Shown here piece by piece: positions 23,210 to 32,292 of a DNA stretch of 34,323 bases. The DNA lies in assembly GCA_900769785.1 (NCBI GenBank), contig CAAGHV010000206.1, forward strand, positions 1-34,323, read 5' to 3'. The notes beneath the pieces are model-generated. The model saw nothing but the letters and a program-made list of their open reading frames with translations, had not been told where the DNA came from and made no database searches. Position numbers and translations under genes: made by a program. The stretch is from Bacteroidales bacterium (GTDB taxonomy: Bacteria; Bacteroidota; Bacteroidia; Bacteroidales; P3). The first letter of the stretch is position 1. Each line of letters starts with the position of its first letter.

Positions 23210-25846
23210 ATGAAAAAAACGCTAGTATTGATAACAGCCATATTATTATCTGTTATTGAAATATTTGCAACTCAAGCATACCCCCATCTTATATCTTTTA
23301 CACAACCCGACAAAAGCACACTTTCAATATATCTAAAAGGCGATGAAAAGATAAATTGGATAGAAAGTGAAGATGGTTATTCGCTACTACATGATGATGA
23401 CGGCCACCTTGTATATGCCATACAAGACAAAAATGGAAACATGGTACCATCGACTATAATGGCACACGACAAAAAGTATCGTACAGCAGAGGAAGACAGC
23501 ATACTAGCCTCAATACCTAAATATCTTAGATACACCGACAAGCAGATAACAGATTTGCTTGCACTATGGGAAATAGTGGAAGGCCAAAAATCACAAAAAT
23601 CGAACATGACAACCACTGGCGAGGTAAAGCTGCTACTTATACTAATGCAATTTACCGACAAGCAGTTTACCCGCACCACCGAAGAGGTACGTAACCTTTT
23701 CAACCAAGCCAACTATACCATTGGCGGCCTTACCGGTAGCGTTCACGACTACTACTATGCCAACTCGTACGGCAAATTATCGCTAGAATTTGATGTTGTA
23801 GGCCCCTACACCACACAAAACGCCACTGCATACTATGGTAACCGCGGAACAAGTGGTTATCAAGCATTTGCTCGCGAAGCTGTAAATGCCGCAGCAGCCG
23901 ATGTTGACTACTCCGACTACGACAACAATGGTGATGGTGTGATGGACGGATTACACATACTATTTGCAGGACATGGCGAAGAAGCATCGGGAAATGCAGC
24001 TCAGATATGGTCGCACAAAAGCACATTGAGCAACCTTGTGCACGATGGTATATCTATAAACACATATTCGTGCTCGCCCGAATTGCGCAATACATCTACA
24101 CAACTAACACATATAGGTGTGATTTGCCACGAACTAGGCCATGTATTTGGAGCTCCTGACTACTACGACATCGACTACGATGGATTGGGTGGACAATATC
24201 CCGGCACAGGAGAGTGGGATCTTATGGGTAGTGGAAACTGGAACGACAACGGAAAAACGCCCGCTCATCACAACCCCTATACCAAAATATTTATATATGA
24301 ATGGGCTGATGTTATTGACCTTGACTCCACTGCATGTTCTGTAGTAATGGAAGGTTCTAGCACATCCGAAAGTTCGTTCTACCGCTATTATACCACCACT
24401 CCCAACGAATTTTTCTTATTGGAAAACCGCCAACTTAGAAACTTCGACAGCCGTGTTCCTGGCAGAGGATTGATAATATATCACGTACATCCTGGAATGA
24501 CACCCACCACAGAAACCGTGAACACACGCCATCCACAGAAGTTCTACCCTGTGTGTGCATCGGTATCAACTAAAATTCCAACCTCAAGTGTATCAACTTA
24601 TGGTAGTATCAACTCCAGTGGATGTCCATTCCCCGGAGCAAGAAACAAGACCGTTTTTAACGATGATAGCACACCAGCATCTGTATCGTGGGCTGGAAAC
24701 GATACAGAAAAGCCAATTACCAATATAAAAGACAACCCAAGTCTGAGAACCATAAGTTTCTGCTTTAATGGAGGTAATATAAACGCAGATAAATTCACAG
24801 CAACTATTGAGACAACCTCGTCCATAAAACTGTCATGGCTACCATACGGCAACTTGCCTGTGGTTATTGCTTACTCTACCGACTCCATTTTTGGAACACC
24901 TACTAATACCGAACACATAGGTGCTGAAACTTTGGAAGGTGGAGGTACAGTAATATACGCCGGAAATGCCACCAATTTCACACACCAAGAATTGGAACCC
25001 GAACAAACATATTACTATAAAATATTCACAAGAATAGATAACACACCTACTTGGTCAACAGGAGTAGTTATATCTGCAACTACCCCATGCCAAGCAATAA
25101 ATACATTCCCATATCACGAAAATTTTGAAAATGATAATATACCATATTGTTGGCAAATAGAATCAGCAGACGATACTATTTCGTGGAATATAGAATCAGG
25201 CACAACAGTACATCCACAAGAAGGTTCCAAATGTATATATACACGCCTTACAAACTACGAATCGACTAATAAAATAGTACGACTAATAACTACTCCTTTG
25301 AATCTTTCTATTCTTAACCAAGCCAACTTATCATTTTGGTACACTTTACGAAAACGATATTCGGAACAAGATTCACTAACAATATTGTATAAAAACTCTT
25401 TTGACGGAGAATGGAACATACTTAACACATATTCCTCCAATGCTCAGACATGGACAAAAGACACAATTTCGTTGCCTGAAATATCGAACTATTACCAAAT
25501 AGCATTTGAAGCAACTCTCAACTACGGTAATGGAATAGCATTGGATAACATTATAATATTTGCCGACTCGGAATATGTAGATATTAAGAGTATTGAAAAC
25601 AATACTCCAAATATAACATTATATCCCAACCCTGCCCAAAAACAAACTTTTGTAAATATTGACAACACAAATACCAATAATATTATTTGCACAATATATG
25701 ATCTTTCCGGACGTAAAATAAAAACATTAGTTCTCAAAGGTAGTGGGATACACCCAATAAACATTGATGGAATGAAAGTGGGAACTTATCTAATACAATT
25801 CCTATCTGATATATTTGAAAAAACAGAATTATTAATAATAAAATAA
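23210..25846 (+). CDS. Secreted M6-family metalloprotease with T9SS type A signal (copy 1)
   Basis: This 878-residue protein is a zinc endopeptidase of the M6 (immune inhibitor A-like) family, exported through Sec and then T9SS to the cell surface or medium. Domains: signal peptide (1-22); an N-terminal propeptide-like region (AYPHLISFTQPDKS to about 135); a catalytic domain with the calcium-loop-like DYDNNGDGVMDG (236-247) and zinc motif HELGHVFGAPD (H307, E308, H311, D317); a fibronectin III-like segment (about 525-625); a jelly-roll domain of the cleaved-adhesin/MAM type (FPYHENFENDNIPYCW onward); and a type A sorting domain (TLYPNPAQKQTFVNI to ELLIIK). All catalytic residues are present. 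Its paralogue starts 12 bp downstream. The likely role is digestion of host or environmental protein; the substrate is unknown. Confidence 0.92.
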   Translation: MKKTLVLITAILLSVIEIFATQAYPHLISFTQPDKSTLSIYLKGDEKINWIESEDGYSLLHDDDGHLVYAIQDKNGNMVPSTIMAHDKKYRTAEEDSILASIPKYLRYTDKQITDLLALWEIVEGQKSQKSNMTTTGEVKLLLILMQFTDKQFTRTTEEVRNLFNQANYTIGGLTGSVHDYYYANSYGKLSLEFDVVGPYTTQNATAYYGNRGTSGYQAFAREAVNAAAADVDYSDYDNNGDGVMDGLHILFAGHGEEASGNAAQIWSHKSTLSNLVHDGISINTYSCSPELRNTSTQLTHIGVICHELGHVFGAPDYYDIDYDGLGGQYPGTGEWDLMGSGNWNDNGKTPAHHNPYTKIFIYEWADVIDLDSTACSVVMEGSSTSESSFYRYYTTTPNEFFLLENRQLRNFDSRVPGRGLIIYHVHPGMTPTTETVNTRHPQKFYPVCASVSTKIPTSSVSTYGSINSSGCPFPGARNKTVFNDDSTPASVSWAGNDTEKPITNIKDNPSLRTISFCFNGGNINADKFTATIETTSSIKLSWLPYGNLPVVIAYSTDSIFGTPTNTEHIGAETLEGGGTVIYAGNATNFTHQELEPEQTYYYKIFTRIDNTPTWSTGVVISATTPCQAINTFPYHENFENDNIPYCWQIESADDTISWNIESGTTVHPQEGSKCIYTRLTNYESTNKIVRLITTPLNLSILNQANLSFWYTLRKRYSEQDSLTILYKNSFDGEWNILNTYSSNAQTWTKDTISLPEISNYYQIAFEATLNYGNGIALDNIIIFADSEYVDIKSIENNTPNITLYPNPAQKQTFVNIDNTNTNNIICTIYDLSGRKIKTLVLKGSGIHPINIDGMKVGTYLIQFLSDIFEKTELLIIK

Positions 25847-25858
25847 TATAGCATACAA

Positions 25859-28672
25859 ATGAGAAAAATATTATCTTTAAGTTTATTTTTATCGACATTC
25901 TTCTTTAATTTAATGGCGGTTGACGCTTATCCGGAGTTGATACGTTTCCGACAACCCGATAAAAAAACCTTTATATCCATATACATGAAAGGTGATGAGA
26001 AAGTTCACTGGGGCGAAACCGAAGATGGCTATTCACTAGTTACCGACGACAACGGTTACTTTGTATATGCTATGATGGATAGTGATAAGAATATGGTTCC
26101 ATCCAAATATATAGCAACAAATATAAATGAACGTTCAGAAGAAGTAATAGAATTTCTAAAAAACACACCAAAAAAATTACGCTTTAGCCAAGAACAAGTA
26201 GACATAATGCTGTCGTTGTGGAAACTTACCGAGGAACAAGAAAAACTAAAATACAGTGGCGATGTAGTAGGAACCAAACGAATCCTTATCATATTGATGG
26301 GATTCAAAGATAAACCATTCAGCATTGGCTCTGTATTTGTTCGTAGTATGTTCAACCAAGTAAACTATAATCTAAACTACGCAAAAGGTAGTGTTCGAGA
26401 CTTCTACTACGAAAATTCATATGGTCAGTTTATATTAGAATCAGACGTTGTAGGTCCATACATAGCAGACAGTAATATGGCATATTATGGCAATAACAAC
26501 TATGGTCATGAACGAGAGTTTGCTCGTGAAGCATTCATTGCAGCCTCGGCCAATGTAAATTATGCCGACTACGACAACGATGGTGACGGTATAATGGATG
26601 GTGCTCATATATTATTTGCTGGTTCGGGTGAAGAAGCCGGTGGTGGTGCCGACTGTATATGGTCGCACAAATGGGATCTTTCAGAACCGCTTGTTTTCAA
26701 CAATACTACAATATCTACCTATTCATGCTCGCCCGAATACCAAGGCAACGACGAACAAAACCTTACAAACATAGGTGTTATATGTCATGAATTAGGTCAC
26801 GTATTTGGGTCGCCAGACTACTATGACACAGACTATGCCGGTTCGGGTGGTGATTTTTCAGGTATTGGGAAATGGGATCTTATGTCCAGTGGTTCGTGGA
26901 ATGGCAATGGTTCATGCCCTGCTCATCATAACCCTTATACAAAAATGTATATCTACCGCTGGGCTACACCTATAATATTGGATACACAAACAACCGTTAT
27001 ACTTAACCCAGCATCCGAAGATTCAAACTCTTTCTATAGAATAAATACTGCCACCAATGGCGAATATTACCTTATAGAAAATCGTCAAAAAATACATTTC
27101 GACAACAACCTTCCTGGACATGGACTAATTGTTTATCACGCACACAAAGACCTTAACTATTGGTACATCAACACCAATCATCCTCAAAAATTATACCCCG
27201 TCTGTGCTACATCAGAATTTCAACAACCCAACAGTGCTCCATCATCTTATGGTAACGTTAATAGCGAAATGTGTCCATTCCCGGGATCGTACAATAGAAC
27301 TACTCTTTCGGATTATACCACTCCTTGGATAAGAGACTGGGATACAAACCTTACCAACATATCACTAAACTATATAATGGAGTATAACAATAAGATTTAC
27401 TTCAAGATGAATGGTGCCCTACCGGAACCTCTTTCACTTTCGGCCGAAGCTACATCAGACTCAATCATTGCACTAAAATGGGAAAAATATGGCAACCATA
27501 AAGTGATGGTTCGTTGCTCAAAAACCAACAACTTCAGCACTACAGCCGACTCCAACTATACAGCCGGCAACGTATTGGAAAATGGCGACACAGTAATATA
27601 TGTAGGTTCTGCTTCGAAATTTACACATACCAAACTAACTCCCAACGAGACATATTACTACCATATATGCTCCAAACTAACCGACAGCACATACACCGAT
27701 GGCATAACAACCATGGGACATACCTACTGTAGCCCTATAACAGCTATCCCTTATATCGAAGAATTTGACAACGGAATACCCGAATGTTGGACACAAGAAA
27801 ATATTGCAGGAAACTCATCTTGGATGTCTGACAACTCTGCATTGGTATACAATACGACAAACAATGATACCACATCCAGCAGAATAATACTCACACCTTT
27901 TGAGTTTTCAGACAGCGTAAATGCCACTATAAAAATAAAACTTAACAACACTTTATCGGCCGAACAAAGCAATGGTCGCTTAACATTATACTACAAAACC
28001 GGCAACAGTAGCGATTGGAAATATCTGCAACACTATATGGCCAATACCAATTCGGAAGTGATAACTGTACTACCCGAAGTATCAAATTTCTACTTGATAT
28101 CGCTTGTAGCTGAATGCTATAGTGCAAACAAAATATCTATCGATCAAATAAGTATAGAAACCTACAACAATGCCGATGGTTTTATTATAGCGTCATCAAC
28201 CGATGGAAACGGTACAATATCGCCAAACGGAGTAAACACCTATGCATGGGGCGACAATATCAGCTACACACTTATGCCAAACGAAGGCTATGAAATAGAC
28301 TCGCTATATATCGATGGCAAAAACATAGCCTTTGAAGGAAATACCCACGAGTTTGTAGACCTGCTGAAAAGCCACACAATATATGCTACTTTCAGACCTA
28401 AAGTAGGTATATGCCACCCTCTAACCGCAACAAAACATAACATAGCCATCTTCCCCAATCCGGCACAAGATAAGCTATCAATAGTTTGCGATAGCGAATC
28501 TGAAACTATATGCTATATATACGATATGACCGGCCGAACAATAGCTACACACATACTAAGTTCGGGTAAACAACACAAAATCTCTACAACAAATCTTAGA
28601 GATGGTGTTTATATAATCAAATTCTTAAACAACAATTTCGAGAAAACCGAAAAGCTGATAATTAAACGATAA
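25859..28672 (+). CDS. Secreted M6-family metalloprotease with T9SS type A signal (copy 2)
   Basis: This 937-residue paralogue of the preceding gene is collinear over the propeptide, catalytic, fibronectin-like and jelly-roll regions. It has a signal peptide (MRKILSLSLFLSTFFFNLMA), DYDNDGDGIMDG (238-249) and zinc motif HELGHVFGSPD (H310, E311, H314, D320). It differs by an added domain before the C-terminus resembling an InlB B-repeat (NEGYEIDSLYIDGKNI, HTIYATFRP). It ends in a type A sorting domain (IAIFPNPAQDKLSIVC to EKLIIKR). The 12-bp gap suggests one transcript with copy 1 and origin by tandem duplication. Both catalytic centres look intact, so they are probably two active enzymes with different specificity or surface attachment. 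Confidence 0.92.
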   Translation: MRKILSLSLFLSTFFFNLMAVDAYPELIRFRQPDKKTFISIYMKGDEKVHWGETEDGYSLVTDDNGYFVYAMMDSDKNMVPSKYIATNINERSEEVIEFLKNTPKKLRFSQEQVDIMLSLWKLTEEQEKLKYSGDVVGTKRILIILMGFKDKPFSIGSVFVRSMFNQVNYNLNYAKGSVRDFYYENSYGQFILESDVVGPYIADSNMAYYGNNNYGHEREFAREAFIAASANVNYADYDNDGDGIMDGAHILFAGSGEEAGGGADCIWSHKWDLSEPLVFNNTTISTYSCSPEYQGNDEQNLTNIGVICHELGHVFGSPDYYDTDYAGSGGDFSGIGKWDLMSSGSWNGNGSCPAHHNPYTKMYIYRWATPIILDTQTTVILNPASEDSNSFYRINTATNGEYYLIENRQKIHFDNNLPGHGLIVYHAHKDLNYWYINTNHPQKLYPVCATSEFQQPNSAPSSYGNVNSEMCPFPGSYNRTTLSDYTTPWIRDWDTNLTNISLNYIMEYNNKIYFKMNGALPEPLSLSAEATSDSIIALKWEKYGNHKVMVRCSKTNNFSTTADSNYTAGNVLENGDTVIYVGSASKFTHTKLTPNETYYYHICSKLTDSTYTDGITTMGHTYCSPITAIPYIEEFDNGIPECWTQENIAGNSSWMSDNSALVYNTTNNDTTSSRIILTPFEFSDSVNATIKIKLNNTLSAEQSNGRLTLYYKTGNSSDWKYLQHYMANTNSEVITVLPEVSNFYLISLVAECYSANKISIDQISIETYNNADGFIIASSTDGNGTISPNGVNTYAWGDNISYTLMPNEGYEIDSLYIDGKNIAFEGNTHEFVDLLKSHTIYATFRPKVGICHPLTATKHNIAIFPNPAQDKLSIVCDSESETICYIYDMTGRTIATHILSSGKQHKISTTNLRDGVYIIKFLNNNFEKTEKLIIKR

Positions 28673-28688
28673 TTATATTGTATCACCC

Positions 28689-28727
28689 AAAAAGCCATTA
28701 CATTATTTAATCAGTAATGGCTTTTTT
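28689..28727 (+). terminator. Terminator of the M6 protease operon
   Basis: AAAAAGCCATTAC (28689-28701) pairs with GTAATGGCTTTTT (28714-28726) and continues into T. It lies 16 bp after the stop of copy 2 and has A/T flanks that could act on both strands. Confidence 0.9.
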
Positions 28728-28764
28728 AGTTTTTTTATGAATCAAAACACACTTTCCTGTGTCT

Positions 28765-29325
28765 ATGGCTGCAATGAAACATACAGAAGAGCAATTAATA
28801 TCAGCTTGTAAAAAGAAGGATGAATATGCCTTTCGTAGCATCTACGAGATGTATGCACCCAAGATGATGGGTGTATGCCTTAGGTATATGCACAATCGTC
28901 AAGAGGCTGAAGATATTTTGCAGGAAAGTTTCATCAAAGTGTACCTTAATATCGACAAGTATCGTTTTGAAGGCTCGTTTGAAGGATGGTTGAGAAGGAT
29001 TGTGGTAAACACTGCTTTGAACAAACTTAGAGATGAAGCAGGAAAAGACTATAGCCTAGTGGGCGATGACCTGATAGAAATAATAAATAAAACCGAAACC
29101 ATAGACGACGAATATCAGGCCTACACATTGGACGATATGCTGGCTGCAATACAACAACTATCAAACATGAACAGAATAATATTCAACCTAGCCGAAATTG
29201 AAGGATACACCAATCAAGAAATAGCAGAAAAGCTAAACTTGTCGGAAAACACAATACGCGGCACTCTAAGCAGAGCCAAAGCAATATTAAGAACTAATTT
29301 AGAGAAAAGTAAAAAACAAATATAA
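28765..29325 (+). CDS. ECF-type RNA polymerase sigma factor
   Basis: This sigma-70 family protein of about 186 residues has region 2 (FRSIYEMYAPKMMGVCLRYM, AEDILQESFIKVYLNI, FEGWLRRIVVNTALNKLRDE) and region 4 (QLSNMNRIIFNLAEIEGYTNQEIAEKLNLSENTIRGTLSRAK). ATG codons at 28765 and 28774 are both possible starts; a GTG at 28759 is less likely. The stop overlaps the next ATG as TAATG, the classical arrangement of a sigma factor with its regulator. No clear promoter is seen between the preceding terminator and the start, so it may be transcribed from a non-consensus, possibly self-dependent, promoter. Confidence 0.93.
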   Translation: MAAMKHTEEQLISACKKKDEYAFRSIYEMYAPKMMGVCLRYMHNRQEAEDILQESFIKVYLNIDKYRFEGSFEGWLRRIVVNTALNKLRDEAGKDYSLVGDDLIEIINKTETIDDEYQAYTLDDMLAAIQQLSNMNRIIFNLAEIEGYTNQEIAEKLNLSENTIRGTLSRAKAILRTNLEKSKKQI

Positions 29326-30314
29326 TGTCGGACAATAACAACAAGAACGAGAATCATAAATCTGCAAAAGATTTATTCGATAACTTCGAGGTTCAACCGG
29401 GACAACACGTATGGGATAATATAATAAATTCCGTACACAGCATCAATGCTGCGAAAATAAAACGCAACAAAACGATTGCCATCGCTACTGCAATAGCAGT
29501 TATGGCATCGGCTGTGGCTATAATAATACTGAACAACTACTACATTCAAGACACCGCTACTACTACACCCAACATAACAAACACATCTTCGGTCCCTACT
29601 GCCAACAACAAAAACACCTTGGAACCAATATGTGCCACAGACAGCTCCAACATAAGCAACTACACTGCCGAGGACAACACCACCACATCGGAACTAACAT
29701 TACAAACACAACAAGTACAGCAAACAGATGAGCACAAATTGTCCACCACACCGACAAACAATAACAATACACCCGACAATATCACTCCCTTGCCAACAAC
29801 AGAAATGGCAACAAACAACTCTGATACACATACCTCCGAAACCAGCAACAATAACTCTCCCAATATGGAAACGGAAAAAATAGTGCAAAACTGCGATACT
29901 GCCAATACATATACAAACCCAAACAGACCAAACAACAATGCCAACACCGACAGCAGAACTACCTCCGATACCAACATTGCAAAACCTAACACAAACACTT
30001 ATGCAAACAAAACAAACAACTCTAATTCAGACAGAGATGGAGTGATATATGTACCCACGGCTTTCACTCCCGACCAAACAGACAACAACCGCTTTTTTGT
30101 AAAAGGGAAAAACATAAAAGACTACGAAATTAGAATAATGTCGAAAGCCAAAGTGTTGGTATATTCATCAACCGATATAAACGAACAATGGGATGGAACC
30201 CACAACGGCGAAGCTCTGGAAAGAGGAGTCTATATCTACATGATAGTGTTTACCGACATGAACAATAAGGTTCATCATAAGAATGGTACCATTACTCTGA
30301 TTAGGCAAAACTAA
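29325..30314 (+). CDS. One-TM putative anti-sigma protein with T9SS type B (CHU_C) domain
   Basis: This 329-residue protein has a cytoplasmic N-terminus of about 48 residues (DLFDNFEVQPGQHVWDNI), a motif seen at the start of Bacteroidetes anti-sigma-like proteins. One TM helix follows (about 50-70, IAIATAIAVMASAVAIIIL), then an Asn/Thr-rich linker (about 74-238), then a gliding-motility-associated C-terminal domain (YVPTAFTPDQTDNNRFFVKG, EQWDGTHNGEALERGVYIYM, GTITLIRQN). That last domain is the type B T9SS sorting fold. The gene overlaps the sigma gene by one base, so an anti-sigma or surface-sensing role is likely. The N-terminal part is too short for a standard zinc anti-sigma domain and lacks its His and Cys ligands. 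There is no cleavable signal peptide. Confidence 0.75.
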   Translation: MSDNNNKNENHKSAKDLFDNFEVQPGQHVWDNIINSVHSINAAKIKRNKTIAIATAIAVMASAVAIIILNNYYIQDTATTTPNITNTSSVPTANNKNTLEPICATDSSNISNYTAEDNTTTSELTLQTQQVQQTDEHKLSTTPTNNNNTPDNITPLPTTEMATNNSDTHTSETSNNNSPNMETEKIVQNCDTANTYTNPNRPNNNANTDSRTTSDTNIAKPNTNTYANKTNNSNSDRDGVIYVPTAFTPDQTDNNRFFVKGKNIKDYEIRIMSKAKVLVYSSTDINEQWDGTHNGEALERGVYIYMIVFTDMNNKVHHKNGTITLIRQN

Positions 30315-30361
30315 TCTTTTGTCTAAAAAATGGAGTATTGATTATTGGCAATTCATAATAG

Positions 30362-30406
30362 GGCAATGCCGCCACAGTTGTAAAAGCAGTGGTGGCGTTG
30401 CCTTTT
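30362..30406 (+). terminator. Terminator after the sigma/anti-sigma pair
   Basis: GGCAATGCCGCCAC (30362-30375) pairs with GTGGTGGCGTTGCC (30389-30402) over 14 bp including G-U pairs, followed by TTTT. It lies about 47 bp after the stop codon. Confidence 0.8.
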
Positions 30407-30470
30407 GTGGCAACTATAGGGACATTGATTTTCGCCATTGGAAAACACACATCCTTAGAGGAACAATTTT

Positions 30471-30603
30471 TTGACTCGACTCGGTGAGTTTTTTGAGTCG
30501 AGTCAACAGCTTCTCCGAGTCGAGTCAAACATATATATCCAGTCGAGTCAAAGACGTCGTCGAGTCGACTCGGAGAAGAGATTGAGTCGACTCAAAATTT
30601 TCG
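30471..30603. repeat. Six-copy array of a 14-bp dyad, about 22-bp spacing (array E)
   Basis: Copies of a TTGAGTCGASTCAA-like motif start at 30471, 30493, 30515, 30539, 30560 and 30582, so spacings are 22, 22, 24, 21 and 22. The last, TTGAGTCGACTCAA, is a perfect palindrome. Copies 1 and 2 form a 12-bp hairpin. Copies 3 and 5, with flanks CTTCTCC and GGAGAAG, form a longer inverted pair. The array lies between two convergent genes, outside any promoter region. Confidence 0.9.
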
Positions 30604-30832
30604 TCCTTCCAAAAGGAAATATTTTCCACTCCCAAAAGCCCATACCTAAGATGCAAATTCCTTAGGTTTACAACCCGAAAGCGCCGTAGTTTTACACCCT
30701 ATTTCGATGGATATCCATTGGCCGAAAAACCGGAAATATAATTACATACAACACGCCGCTTGCCTAGAAACAAGCAACAGATACATAGTAAGTTTATCCA
30801 AATTTGATAAGAATAATTATGCACTATACCGT
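30604..30832. other. Intergenic stretch without recognised gene
   Basis: It lies between the dyad array and the 3' end of the MATE gene. There is a small hairpin, GCTTG/CAAGC, near 30757-30775. A plus-strand frame starting at 30707 runs antisense into the MATE gene and is not considered real. Confidence 0.4.
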
Positions 30833-32206
30833 TTACAAATCCGGTTGGCCGTTGGGATGCTGAATAATAAGCGGGGCAGAAGTAATCTTCTTGTTTCGCC
30901 ACTTGCCGTAACGGTAATACAAGAGCGAGAATATCAAACCAAACAACCAACCTACCGGTATGGAAATCCACACCCCTATGCCTCCCCACAAATGGGAGAA
31001 AATGTAAGCACATGGAATACGAAACAACCACAACGAAAAGAGCGATATAATCATTGTAGGCACTGTGTCGCCGGCTCCACGGAACAGCCCTGTAAACGAA
31101 AACATGGCAGAAAACAAGAAGTAGAACGGACCGCAGATAAGAAGATAACGGTATCCTTCGGCTATAACAGCCTCATCAGCCGAGAAGCACGACATAATAC
31201 CTTTGCCAAACACGATAAATATCACCGACATAATGAGTGATATTATTACATTGGTTCTCAATGTAAACCTAAAGCCCTTGCCAACCCTATCCATCTTGCC
31301 GGCACCTATGTTTTGCCCTGTAAAACTAGTAAGTGCCTGACTGAAGTTCATACCCGGCATAGTAGCAATGGCATCGATACGCATCATGGAACTGTAGGCT
31401 GCCACCATCACAGTGCCAAAACCATTGACAATAGACATCAGAGCCATCTGACCTATACTTACCACCGACTGTTGCAAACCCGTGGGCAACCCTATCTTTA
31501 TCATAGTACGGAATATCCCATTGTTCCACTGGCAACCCTTGAAACGAATGGAGGCCACAGATTTTCTCATCTTTAGATAGGTAAACAACGATAAACAGGC
31601 ACACACCTGTGATATAACACTAGCCCATGCCGACGACTCCAAATCCCAATGCAATACACATATAAATAGTAGTGTAAGTACCAGATTCAGGATATTGGAA
31701 CATATAAGGAAAAGCAACGGTGTATGAGAGTCGCCCATACCACGCAGTATAGCCGAGGTTCCATTGAAACTGAAACTAAATACCATAGATAGCAGATATA
31801 TCCTGAGATATGCTACGGCACTAGGAAAAACATCGGTGGGCAAATTGGTAACTCTGTATATAAACGGTGCAAGAAGTATGCCTACTATAGTTACTAACAA
31901 GCCCGACACTATAATAAATATATATGTAGTATCGATACTACTACGCATATTATTATTATCTTTGGCTCCCATATAGTGCGATACCAGCACTGTGCCACCC
32001 GAGCTTATGCCCATAACCAACGACATCAGGAGGAATATAACAGGATAGGCAGCACCCACAGCAGCCAAGGCTTCCTTGCCCAAATAGGTGCCCACAACTG
32101 CCGAATTGACTATATTATACGTCTGCATAAAGAAGTTTCCCAATATAATGGGAATAGCAAATATAGTCAATGGTTTGCCAATCTTACCTTGTGTAAAATC
32201 CTGCAT
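30833..32206 (-). CDS. MATE-family multidrug/metabolite exporter
   Basis: This 457-residue integral inner-membrane protein has about 12 hydrophobic helices in two similar halves, typical of MATE antiporters that export cationic drugs or metabolites using H+ or Na+ gradients. Family signatures are the N-terminal GKPLTIFAIPIILGNFFMQTYNIVNSAVVGTYLG, the first-half ALAAVGAAYPV, and the second-half GLPTGLQQSVVSIGQMALMSIVNGFG with QNIGAGKMDRV. The substrate cannot be inferred. It starts 86 bp after nadB on the same strand with no obvious promoter of its own, so co-transcription is likely. It is convergent with the sigma/anti-sigma pair. Confidence 0.92.
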   Translation of the reverse strand: MQDFTQGKIGKPLTIFAIPIILGNFFMQTYNIVNSAVVGTYLGKEALAAVGAAYPVIFLLMSLVMGISSGGTVLVSHYMGAKDNNNMRSSIDTTYIFIIVSGLLVTIVGILLAPFIYRVTNLPTDVFPSAVAYLRIYLLSMVFSFSFNGTSAILRGMGDSHTPLLFLICSNILNLVLTLLFICVLHWDLESSAWASVISQVCACLSLFTYLKMRKSVASIRFKGCQWNNGIFRTMIKIGLPTGLQQSVVSIGQMALMSIVNGFGTVMVAAYSSMMRIDAIATMPGMNFSQALTSFTGQNIGAGKMDRVGKGFRFTLRTNVIISLIMSVIFIVFGKGIMSCFSADEAVIAEGYRYLLICGPFYFLFSAMFSFTGLFRGAGDTVPTMIISLFSLWLFRIPCAYIFSHLWGGIGVWISIPVGWLFGLIFSLLYYRYGKWRNKKITSAPLIIQHPNGQPDL

Positions 32207-32292
32207 AATAACCTTTGGTTTATTATTTCCTTTCTAAGTATAACTATTCCTATCTAACAACTGATTGCCTACACTTGTTTTACCTCTAAGTA

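Noticed and set aside
30707..31240. Plus-strand ORF of 177 codons
   Set aside because: Most of it is antisense to the well-supported MATE gene; its composition reflects the complementary membrane-protein codons.
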